DNA of 31,025 nt, from contig JAFGJS010000126.1 in the NCBI GenBank assembly GCA_016928995.1, positions 1 to 31,025 on the forward strand, read 5' to 3'. Shown here in pieces: positions 16,529 to 23,746 of the stretch (within the stretch, counting starts at the first letter, position 1; the number at the start of each line of letters is the position of its first letter). The notes beneath the pieces are model-generated. The model saw nothing but the letters and a program-made list of their open reading frames with translations, ran no database searches and was not told the origin of the DNA. This DNA comes from Candidatus Sumerlaeota bacterium. GTDB lineage: Bacteria > Sumerlaeota > Sumerlaeia > JAFGJS01. A program made the translations under genes and the position numbers.

Positions 16529-16724
16529 GCCTTGGAGTGCGCAGGCCATGCCTGCGCCTTGTCTTGCAACGAGGAACTTTCGACGTTCCAGTTTACGTAC
16601 GGATGTTGCGGCGGCTTGCCGCCGCGCCGGCAGCGTCCGGGTTCCAATTTCCACGCTCTTGAACTCCGGGCGCGGGGCAAGCCCCGCTCGGAAAGGCGGC
16701 GGCATGGCCGCCGCACTCCAAGGC
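16529..16724. repeat. 196-bp palindromic element with 13-bp terminal inverted repeats
   Basis: GCCTTGGAGTGCG (16529-16541) recurs exactly inverted at 16712-16724. Between and overlapping these ends are four near-perfect palindromes with tiny loops: GCGCAGGC/GCCTGCGC (16539-16557), GCGGCGGC/GCCGCCGC (16608-16625), GCGGGGC/GCCCCGC (16672-16687) and GCGGCGGC/GCCGCCGC (16696-16714). There is no coding capacity. It resembles a non-autonomous MITE- or REP-like element. I recall similar GGAGTGCGGCGGC words in Verrucomicrobiota and Kiritimatiellota genomes. Confidence 0.65.
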
Positions 16725-16863
16725 GCGGACATGCGTAACAACAGTTATTTATTTAGTGGGCACGTCAACCAGGGCGTTTGCCTTGGGTTACGATGTCATA
16801 CCCCATTCGGAGCGGACAATGCCGCCGATTGTTTTGTTTCGCAGAGTGGATGTAAGAAGTGTG

Positions 16864-16882
16864 CACGGGCGTCTCGTCCGTG
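16864..16882. repeat. Short palindrome CACGGGCG/CGTCCGTG
   Basis: Eight-base arms with one mismatch (a G-U pair in RNA) around a TCT loop. It has the same design as the palindromes at 16539-16714 and may belong to the same repeat family. Confidence 0.4.
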
Positions 16883-17083
16883 ATTGATCGAAGAAGAGAA
16901 ACTATGGATTTTCCCGAGATGCGCAAGGGTAAGATGCCCATGCTACGACTCAAGAGCCCCTGTTTACATACGCTTTCAAACAGTTTATTGATTTTAGATT
17001 TTTGTTGCAGCTTGCGGAACGCTGATTGATAAAGGGCGCAATGTGTGGTGCATGGTTGACTTTTGCATATTGGAGACTGACGG

Positions 17084-18424
17084 GTGAACTTGGCGCAAGA
17101 GCTGGATCGGGAAGGGCGAAAGGACTCCCTCCTTGAAAATGAAGCCGGCAGTTTCGTGTGGCGGAGCGGATGGAAGTGGGTGACGTTTTTTCTCGCGATC
17201 ACGTTGCTGACGACGCTGCACGACTGGCGTTTTTCCAGCGATCCGGAGGCTTGGAAGATTCGTGGGGATTTGACGAATTATACGCTGGCCGCGGCGAAGG
17301 TCGAGGCGGCGGGCGGCAATCCATATGACACCGGTGAATTGGAAGGGCGGCGTTACAAGTACCTGCCGCTAAATCTGATGGCGGTGGCTCCATTGCGTTT
17401 CATGCCGGTTCCGCTGGCGCAAGGGATGTGGATCGGATTGAATGTGACGTTGCTGCTGTTGGCGTTGCAGGCGCATCAAGAGCTGTTTGGCCGGCGTTTT
17501 GGTCGCGGCGCGTGGATCTTCATGCTGCTGATTTGCGGACGGCTGATCTGGGATAATATTAATCTGGGGCAGTGGAATCTGCCGGTGTACAACGTGACGG
17601 TGATCGGTTTGTGGCTGACGCTGGCGCGACGGCGGACGTGGCCGGGGGCGTTGGTTCTGGGGCTGGGCGTGTTGAAATTCATGCCGGTGTTTTTCACGGT
17701 GTACTTTCTAGCCAAGCGGCAATGGAAGGCGGCTGGAGCGCTGGCGCTGGCGGTCATTTTCTGGGTGGTCATCGCGCCGACGCTCTGGTTCGGGCCGGCG
17801 CGGCATCTGGACTTGCTCAATAAGTGGCTTGATCAGGGTTCCTCACGGTTAGAGAGCATGGTGTCGAATAAGGTGCTGGTGGGGCATTCGTTATTCACCG
17901 CGACGCAGTCATATCTGAATCCAGAAATCATCGTCAAATACGGTCATAATCAAGCCCGGACGATCGCAGTAGCACATTTGTCGCGCGAGCAGGCCAAGCT
18001 TGCGGCTGGCGTGCTTTGCGGATTGATCGTGGCGCTGACGCTGGCGCTGTATTGGCGGGCGGGGAGCGATGTCTCGCCGGGGCCGGCATTGCTGACGGAG
18101 TTGGGGATGATGTTCATGCTGCTGTTGATTTGCTCGCCGCAGGCGCGGATGGCGCATTTGATTACGACGGTCACGGCGGCGTTGGCGCTAGGCGGCGTGT
18201 GGATTATGCCGCGTCAATCGCTCGCGATGCGCAGGACGGCGTGCGGCGTGCTGGCCGCAGCGTTGTTGATGATCGTCTTGACATCCAGTTTTTTTGAAAA
18301 AATGATTCCTCATGCCCTGCTCGATCTGCTTCCCTGGCTGAGTCTGCCGACGCTGATGATTGTCACGTTTCACGTTGCGTTATGCGGTATTCGCTGGAAA
18401 TGGATGCAGGAGGAAGAGGGCTAA
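17084..18424 (+). CDS. GT87-like (DUF2029) membrane glycosyltransferase
   Basis: A 446-residue polytopic membrane protein. The GTG at 17084 is chosen because GGAGA lies seven bases upstream. A cytoplasmic stretch of ~30 residues is followed by the first membrane segment. A periplasmic loop holds the early acidic residues and GNPYDTGELEGRRYKYLPLNL (split here as GNPYDT then YKYLPLNL, ~88-108). This GNPY...YxPL pattern is typical of the GT87/DUF2029 group, whose known members (PimE type) move mannose from polyprenyl-phosphate-mannose to a lipid or glycan acceptor. About ten further hydrophobic segments follow. The acceptor and sugar are unknown. It is convergent with the next gene and its tail is 48 bases away. 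Confidence 0.8.
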   Translation: MNLAQELDREGRKDSLLENEAGSFVWRSGWKWVTFFLAITLLTTLHDWRFSSDPEAWKIRGDLTNYTLAAAKVEAAGGNPYDTGELEGRRYKYLPLNLMAVAPLRFMPVPLAQGMWIGLNVTLLLLALQAHQELFGRRFGRGAWIFMLLICGRLIWDNINLGQWNLPVYNVTVIGLWLTLARRRTWPGALVLGLGVLKFMPVFFTVYFLAKRQWKAAGALALAVIFWVVIAPTLWFGPARHLDLLNKWLDQGSSRLESMVSNKVLVGHSLFTATQSYLNPEIIVKYGHNQARTIAVAHLSREQAKLAAGVLCGLIVALTLALYWRAGSDVSPGPALLTELGMMFMLLLICSPQARMAHLITTVTAALALGGVWIMPRQSLAMRRTACGVLAAALLMIVLTSSFFEKMIPHALLDLLPWLSLPTLMIVTFHVALCGIRWKWMQEEEG

Positions 18425-18472
18425 GCCGCAACGTAAATCCGCGTTTCTTCTACCGCGTTTCTCATTAGTTTT

Positions 18473-20599
18473 TTATTCAACCTGTCTTTCGCTGACACGA
18501 TTTTGGGCTTCCTGGCAGTCGCGGTATGCGCCAAAGTCGAACTGAGCGCGTAGAGCCTTTTCATAGGCGCCGGCGGCCAGTTGGAGCTCGCCTTGCGCTT
18601 CGTAAATCGCGCCGAGATGATAAAGCAGTTCGGGAGATTCGTAACGCGCTTTTTCCATCGCCTGCTTTTGAACCTGCAGCGCGCGTTCATGTTCACCGTT
18701 GCGGTATAGCGCCCAAGCCAGCGTATCGAGATTGACGTCGTCGGCGAACAGTGCGACGGAATTTTCCGCCGTTCGGACGGCTTCGCCGGAATGCAGACCG
18801 GTTTCGGCCAGGAACCATGCGAGTAGGTTCATGCTGCGCCATGAACCGCCAGGCGTGGCGCAGGGACGCAAATAGTCATTGAGAAAGTTATCGGCGATGT
18901 TGTTCGCCAGTTCCTTTTCGCCGAGCTTTTGCAGGCAAATGACATAATCGAGGGTGTGCTGGAAAAACAAGGCGCCGTCAGCGGGGGCGCCTCCGCCATA
19001 GGCGCGGTTGTAGGCGAGTTCAAGCAGCGGTCGAGCCTTTTCGTAGCGGGACATGCGCATGTGGCAGACGCCTTGATGGCGCCAGTAATCCGCCCAATCG
19101 TCGCTGGCGAGCGAGGCGGTTGCCGTGGCGCTGGCGTCCTGCGCCTGGGCGTAAAACTCCAGCGCGCGTTCGTAATCGCAGAAAGCCTCATAGACGCGCC
19201 CCTCGCAGTAGAGCGGCCATTGTTCGCGGCCGAATTGACGTTCGATTTCCATCGAGATGGTCAGCGCCTTTTCACGATTGACCGTGGGGGGCAGGAGGTA
19301 GAGATCAAGCAGCGCTTCATAATACATGCGTTCACGCGGCTGGCGCTGGATCGCATCGTGCGCGAATTTTTCCGCCGCCTGCGGGCAGTTGAGCATACCG
19401 AGCAGTTGCACGATTTCACGCGTCATGGCTGGATCCGACGCAGGTCCGAGTTTGAGCGCTTGCGTCAAAGTTTGCGAAGCCGCTCCGTCTTCATCGGCGA
19501 GCAGGAGGGCGTAAGCTTGCTTGGCCGCTGTGAAGCGGATTTGCGCCTGGATTGCGTCAGGATTCATTTGGTGTTGCTGGCGGGAGAGCAGATTGAATCC
19601 AATGGATGCCGTGCCGCTGGTTTTTTGATCCTGACGCAAGGCCTCGAGATCGATTTCGCCCAGGGCTTCCTGCATTGCGGCGTAGCGCGTCAGCGCAGGC
19701 TTGATCTGACCACGGTCGATGAACGCTGAAGCCAGCAGATGATAAAACCGGGCGTTCGTGACAGGGTCTTTGGCGTGTTTTTCCAACAAGGGAATCAACT
19801 GTAAAGCCTGGTCGCGGCCAAGATAGTATTGCACGCGCCGCATGTCCATCAGCGGATTGGGCAGCAGAGAGAGCCATATGCCGATGGTGAAGAGAATCGA
19901 CACGGCGATCAGCATCGTGTTGCGGAAACGGCGGATCTCATCGCGCCGTTCGCCGTCATCGATCGCCTGGAGCCATCCGCCGGAGAGGAAGTACATGCCA
20001 ACGCTGAACGCCGCGATCAGGCCGCCGTGGTAGAATTGCAGGCTGGGATCCGGATCATAGAGCGTGAAGGCGAAGTAAAGCGCGAAGTACGTCAGCCAGA
20101 CGACGAAGGCGGGGTGGCGCAGGAAGCCGCCGAATCCACCCAGCAGTTGGATGTGCAGCAAGGCATACAGCGCTCCAGCGGCCCAAACGGGGGCGGTGGC
20201 GCCGCAATAAACGGCGTCGAGCGGCAGCTGGATGCTCGCGAACATCCCGCCGGCCAGGCCGCCGGCGAAATACACGGCGAACGTGCGCGCAATGCCTATG
20301 CGGAGCTCGAGCGGCAGCACGAAAAGCAGAACGCCGGTCAGGTTGATCAGCAGAAATACGAACCGCTGATGGATGAACATGTGGGTGATCAGCCGCAAAC
20401 CCTCGCCTTCGCCGAGAAGCAGCCCCTGCAGCGCGCCCCAGCGTAAAGCCGTTTCGCCGGACAGGCTTTGATTCAAGCCGTCCGGCGAGGCGAGCGAGAA
20501 AAAGAGAATCGTCTGACTCAGCAGCAAGGCCAGTGTGAGCAGCGGCTGCCGGGGACGTCGTTGCGGCGCGATGGCGCCTGAATTGGATTCGTTTTCCAT
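18473..20599 (-). CDS. Rhomboid-like membrane protein with TPR C-terminus, probably not a protease
   Basis: A 708-residue protein. The first ~210 residues form a rhomboid core: THMFIHQRFVFLLIN (72-86) keeps the conserved His/Asn loop and FYHGGLIAA (189-197) keeps the catalytic His191. The catalytic-serine motif GxSG instead reads GATAP (133-137), with Thr135 at the Ser position and no following Gly. A last membrane segment at ~230-252 leads to ~450 residues of helical repeats with TPR-like spacing (LADEDGAASQTLTQALKL, YEKARPLLELAYNRAY, LLYHLGAIYEAQGELQLAA). The start is 17 bases after the KDPG aldolase stop on the same strand, so both probably share a transcript. Rhomboid-TPR fusions are known in bacteria, where the repeats may present partners. 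Confidence 0.82.
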   Translation of the reverse strand: MENESNSGAIAPQRRPRQPLLTLALLLSQTILFFSLASPDGLNQSLSGETALRWGALQGLLLGEGEGLRLITHMFIHQRFVFLLINLTGVLLFVLPLELRIGIARTFAVYFAGGLAGGMFASIQLPLDAVYCGATAPVWAAGALYALLHIQLLGGFGGFLRHPAFVVWLTYFALYFAFTLYDPDPSLQFYHGGLIAAFSVGMYFLSGGWLQAIDDGERRDEIRRFRNTMLIAVSILFTIGIWLSLLPNPLMDMRRVQYYLGRDQALQLIPLLEKHAKDPVTNARFYHLLASAFIDRGQIKPALTRYAAMQEALGEIDLEALRQDQKTSGTASIGFNLLSRQQHQMNPDAIQAQIRFTAAKQAYALLLADEDGAASQTLTQALKLGPASDPAMTREIVQLLGMLNCPQAAEKFAHDAIQRQPRERMYYEALLDLYLLPPTVNREKALTISMEIERQFGREQWPLYCEGRVYEAFCDYERALEFYAQAQDASATATASLASDDWADYWRHQGVCHMRMSRYEKARPLLELAYNRAYGGGAPADGALFFQHTLDYVICLQKLGEKELANNIADNFLNDYLRPCATPGGSWRSMNLLAWFLAETGLHSGEAVRTAENSVALFADDVNLDTLAWALYRNGEHERALQVQKQAMEKARYESPELLYHLGAIYEAQGELQLAAGAYEKALRAQFDFGAYRDCQEAQNRVSERQVE

Positions 20600-20616
20600 G
20601 ACTTCAGCGCATCGTT

Positions 20617-21264
20617 TTACTTTTGCAGCGGAACCTCGGCGGCGAGCGCCATCGCTTCCTTGGTCAAGCGCGTAATTTCATCGAAGCGGCGTTCGTCGAT
20701 CATGTGAGTCGGCGACATCCAGCTGCCGCCGCAGGCCACGGTGCGCGGCCAAGCCAGGTAATCCTTCACGTTGTCGGCGTTGATGCCGCCGCTCGGGATG
20801 AAGCGAAGCTTGCTATACGGCGCGGCGACTGTTTTCAGCACCTTGAGTCCACCATAGGCTTCGGCGGGAAAGTACTTGAGCGTTTGCAGGCCGAACGACA
20901 TGGCGTGTTCGATGTCCGTGGGAGTGGCCACGCCGGGATAAATCGGCACGCCGATTTCGAGAGCCTTTTCCACTACGCGCGGATTAAAGCCGGGCGTGAC
21001 GATGAATTTGGCTCCGGCATCGGCGGCTTGCCGCACTTGATCGGGCGTAAGCACCGTCCCGGCGCCGATCAGCACATCGGGCATAGCCTCGGACGCGCGG
21101 CTGATCGCCTCGGCCGCCGCGGCTGTGCGGAAGGTGAACTCCGCGCAGGGCAATCCGCCGGCCTTCAGAGCGCCGGCCACGTCCACAGCCAGGCTCGCGT
21201 CATTGATTGTCACCACCGGCACGATGCGGCAAGCCTTGATTTTATCCAGTGTTTCCGTTGACAT
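20617..21264 (-). CDS. eda: 2-dehydro-3-deoxy-phosphogluconate (KDPG/KHG) aldolase
   Basis: A 215-residue class I aldolase that cleaves KDPG to pyruvate and glyceraldehyde 3-phosphate (Entner-Doudoroff) or acts on related keto-acids. The key parts are present: AEFTFRT (41-47) with the acid/base E42 and phosphate/substrate R46, GAGTVLTP (68-74), TPGFNP (90-95), TLKYFPAEAYGG (128-139) with the Schiff-base lysine K130, and PSGGI for phosphate binding. A GGAGGAAG ribosome site precedes the ATG. No edd gene is adjacent, so it may act on products of uronate or other sugar acid catabolism. It is the first gene of a probable pair with the rhomboid-like gene. Confidence 0.93.
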   Translation of the reverse strand: MSTETLDKIKACRIVPVVTINDASLAVDVAGALKAGGLPCAEFTFRTAAAAEAISRASEAMPDVLIGAGTVLTPDQVRQAADAGAKFIVTPGFNPRVVEKALEIGVPIYPGVATPTDIEHAMSFGLQTLKYFPAEAYGGLKVLKTVAAPYSKLRFIPSGGINADNVKDYLAWPRTVACGGSWMSPTHMIDERRFDEITRLTKEAMALAAEVPLQK

Positions 21265-21296
21265 GCAATTCTTCCTCCAGGGTGGTCTTTTTTTTT

Positions 21297-21424
21297 ACCA
21301 CGAAGACACGAAGGCGCAAAGATTGATTGAATCCTGGATCTTCGCTTTGATTCAGCGTGCTTCAATATCATCTAGATTAATGGCGCTCAATGAAAAAGGC
21401 TTTGTGCCTTTGCTCCTTCGCGGT
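21297..21424. repeat. Dispersed inverted-repeat element, copy A
   Basis: The left arm at 21297-21321 begins ACCACGAAGACACGAAGG. The right arm at 21400-21424, inverted, matches it at 19 of 25 positions. There is no gene between. A related left arm at 26335-26359 matches copy A at 22 of 25 positions. I recall this 'accacgaagacacgaagg' word in many environmental genomes as an intergenic repeat. It fills the gap between the glycosyltransferase and aldolase genes. Confidence 0.7.
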
Positions 21425-21446
21425 GAAATAAATATGATTGCTTTGT

Positions 21447-22793
21447 TCAAAGCAACTTATACTTTTTGAAATGCTTGACGTAACTCATCGCCAGATTGTT
21501 GTCCGGTCCGGCCCAGCGGGCTTTGGGGCGCTCATGTGGCGGCGGCAGGTCCGGCGTCGGTTCGGGTTTGCCGCACCATTCCAGCAGCGGCGTGAGCAGT
21601 CGCTCCGGCGCCAGTTCCTCCTCGATCCACGCTTTGGCCGTCAGCGCCCGGGCCTGTGCGCCGCCTGGATCGACGATGTGGCGTGTGATGGCATTGGCCA
21701 GCGATTCGGGGTCGCGCGGTTCAATCTCCGTGAGCAGGCCTTCTTCCTCCATCTTGCGGGTGATTTCGCTTAATGCGGTGCTGATCACCGGCAGCCCGGC
21801 CAGCGCCCATTCCTGCACCCGGTTGCGATAACCGAACATCGCTTCGTAACTGGGGGCGTCGAGGTTGATCGCCGCGTCGCTTTCCGCGTAGTAGTCCGGG
21901 ATTTCACTATTCTGCACCCACCCCACAAAGTGGCAGCGGTCGCGAAACTCGAAATGATCGATGCGCTCCATGAAGCGCTGGAACGTGAGCTCGTCATGCC
22001 CTTCGATCTTGCCGCCGGTGGAGACGTAATGGAAATGCGGATGCTTGCGCATGGCCAGTTCCAGACCGCCTAATAGCGTGTCCACGTCGGTCCATGTGTT
22101 ATAGCCGCCGGTCCAGAGCAGGACAAAATCACGCTCTCCACAGAGGCGCCCGCGGATGACTTTTTTGCTCGAAGGGGTGAAGTCGCGTTCAATGTTGACC
22201 GGCGGAATATCCTGCACGATGTCGAGATAAGCCGTGCGCCGGTTGAGCCGTCCGGCGGCGCCAAGTTCGCCGACCATCAACTGCTTTTGCGCCAGGGAGC
22301 AGGATGAGAACCGGTCGCCGAACATTAGCGAGGGGAGCATTTCATTCCAGGCTTTCTGCACGGCGTCGTCGCTGTCGTAAACGGCGGCCTGCATCTGGCG
22401 CTCGATCATCGGCGGTCCGTTGAAGTCCAGCCAAACAGGAATCGGCAGATGGGCTTGCGCCAGGCTGCGGTTCATCAGGTCTGTGGTGCTGACGGCGCAA
22501 TGAAAGCCCAGGCGGTCATGAAGTTTGCGCAGGGCTTTGATGTTCTGAGTGACGTCGAAATGAAGGCGCTCAAAGGCGAGTGTGCCGGTGTGATGCGGTC
22601 CAGCGGCGTCCATCGGTTCCGGCAGGGGCGCTTCCTCTTCGATGCCGCCGAAATCAGTCGTGGCGCAGGTCACACGGTGGCCGGCGCAGGCGATGTTCCA
22701 GGCGAAGGACCATGTCCGCAATCCCGGAGCATAGAGGCGCTTGCATTCCTGCGCGGGCAACGGCCCGATTCCCAGCATCAACACATTCGACAT
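21447..22793 (-). CDS. GT-B-fold glycosyltransferase (GT4-like)
   Basis: A 448-residue cytoplasmic protein with a two-domain GT-B layout. The N-terminal domain opens with VLMLGIGPLPAQ and includes a VWLDFNGPP turn. The C-terminal domain has FVLLWTGGYNTWTDVDTLL, CHFVGWVQNSEIPDYYAESDAAINL and RVQEWALAGLPVISTALSEI, the usual nucleotide-sugar-binding region of GT4-type enzymes. It is divergent from larB. The donor and acceptor are unknown. The ribosome site is weak (AGGG). The two-glycosyltransferase neighbourhood (with the GT87-like gene) suggests cell-surface glycan work, but they are not in one operon. Confidence 0.8.
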   Translation of the reverse strand: MSNVLMLGIGPLPAQECKRLYAPGLRTWSFAWNIACAGHRVTCATTDFGGIEEEAPLPEPMDAAGPHHTGTLAFERLHFDVTQNIKALRKLHDRLGFHCAVSTTDLMNRSLAQAHLPIPVWLDFNGPPMIERQMQAAVYDSDDAVQKAWNEMLPSLMFGDRFSSCSLAQKQLMVGELGAAGRLNRRTAYLDIVQDIPPVNIERDFTPSSKKVIRGRLCGERDFVLLWTGGYNTWTDVDTLLGGLELAMRKHPHFHYVSTGGKIEGHDELTFQRFMERIDHFEFRDRCHFVGWVQNSEIPDYYAESDAAINLDAPSYEAMFGYRNRVQEWALAGLPVISTALSEITRKMEEEGLLTEIEPRDPESLANAITRHIVDPGGAQARALTAKAWIEEELAPERLLTPLLEWCGKPEPTPDLPPPHERPKARWAGPDNNLAMSYVKHFKKYKLL

Positions 22794-22967
22794 GCCCTGT
22801 TTCTCTTTCTTTGTACGTATTCAACAACGTTTCCGCCGATCCGCTCGCAGGAAAAACACCATCGGCATGAGGCGCCGGATTTGCAACGAAAAATCGCCGC
22901 GATCCATTTTTGTTGCGCGCGGGAGGCGGTTGTCAGCAGAATGACATCGAGTCCCGGAGGCATGATT

Positions 22968-23717
22968 ATGCGACAAGATGAACTGAAGGCGTTGCTGCAG
23001 GCGGTGGCCAGCGGGAAATTGAACAGCGATACGGCGCTGGAGCGGCTGAGCGGGCAGTTTGTGGACGATTTGGGCGACGTTTGCGTGGACCTGGGGCGCG
23101 AACGGCGTTGCGGCATGTCCGAGGCCGTTTTTTGCCAGGGCAAGACGCCGAAGCAGATCGTGGCCGTGATGCGCTCGCTGGACCGCGCGGGTCAGAATAT
23201 TCTCGGCACGCGTTGCGATGCGGAAACGGCGCGGGCCGTGCGGCGGTCGATTAAAGGGCTCAAGCATCACGCCGAGGCGCGCATTTTGATCAAAATGAAC
23301 AAGGCTCCTCAGCCGCGCAAGGGGCGGCTGCTGGTTTGCTGCGCGGGCGCAAGCGATTTGCCGGTGGCGGAGGAGGCGGCGCTGACGGCGGAGTTTCTGG
23401 GCTGCAAAACGACGCGGGCGTACGACGTGGGCGTGGCGGGGTTGCATCGCCTGACGCGGCGGCTGGATGATTTGCGCAATGCGGACGTGATCGTTTGCTG
23501 CGCCGGGATGGAAGGCGCGCTGCCCAGCGTCGTGGCGGGCTTGGTCGATTGCCCGGTGATCGCCGTGCCGACCAGCGTGGGCTACGGCGCGTCGTTCGGC
23601 GGGATCGCGGCTCTGCTGGCGATGCTCAATTCCTGCGCCTCGGGCGTGTCCGTGGTGAATATCGGCAACGGTTTTGGCGCGTCGGTCTTCGCCGATGCGA
23701 TTTTGCGGCGATTGTGA
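22968..23717 (+). CDS. larB: LarB, nickel-pincer cofactor biosynthesis carboxylase
   Basis: A 249-residue PurE-like enzyme. LarB carboxylates and hydrolyses nicotinic acid adenine dinucleotide in the first step of the nickel-pincer cofactor pathway used by lactate racemase and relatives. The start at 22968 fits GGAGG seven bases upstream; ATG 22962 is too close to it. Family motifs are present: DLGRERRCGMSEAVFCQGK (41-59), CAGASDLPVAEEA (125-137) and PTSVGYGASFGG (201-212). NIGNGFGA (231-238) has Gly where I expect Asp (NIDNGFGA). larC, larE and larA are not in the window, so the rest of the pathway must be elsewhere or absent. A terminator overlaps the convergent kinase end. Confidence 0.9.
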   Translation: MRQDELKALLQAVASGKLNSDTALERLSGQFVDDLGDVCVDLGRERRCGMSEAVFCQGKTPKQIVAVMRSLDRAGQNILGTRCDAETARAVRRSIKGLKHHAEARILIKMNKAPQPRKGRLLVCCAGASDLPVAEEAALTAEFLGCKTTRAYDVGVAGLHRLTRRLDDLRNADVIVCCAGMEGALPSVVAGLVDCPVIAVPTSVGYGASFGGIAALLAMLNSCASGVSVVNIGNGFGASVFADAILRRL

Positions 23718-23719
23718 GG

Positions 23720-23746
23720 ACATCGCTAGTTATGGCGATGTTTTTT
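23720..23746 (+). terminator. Rho-independent terminator after larB
   Basis: ACATCGC (23720-23726) pairs exactly with GCGATGT (23735-23741) across an eight-base loop and runs into six T residues. The right arm and loop lie over the last codons of the convergent kinase gene, which stops at 23730-23732. Confidence 0.75.

Larger units (their letters stand above)
16243..17083. other. 840-base gene-free, repeat-rich intergenic region
   Basis: No supportable gene. It contains a 196-bp palindromic element (16529-16724), a 12-base direct repeat ACGGATGTTGCG at 16448-16459 and 16599-16610, a separate hairpin (16864-16882), and CTGTTT/AAACAG arms around 16960-16983. Open frames across the GC-rich part are by-products of the palindromes. 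Confidence 0.6.

Noticed and set aside
16258-16883. Overlapping open frames on both strands in the palindromic region
   Set aside because: They arise from GC-rich palindromes; the products are low-complexity and start signals are missing.
16960-16983. CTGTTT/AAACAG arms as a LacI-type operator
   Set aside because: The centre does not fit the CG-centred operator form and the 12-base spacer is arbitrary; it may be chance.
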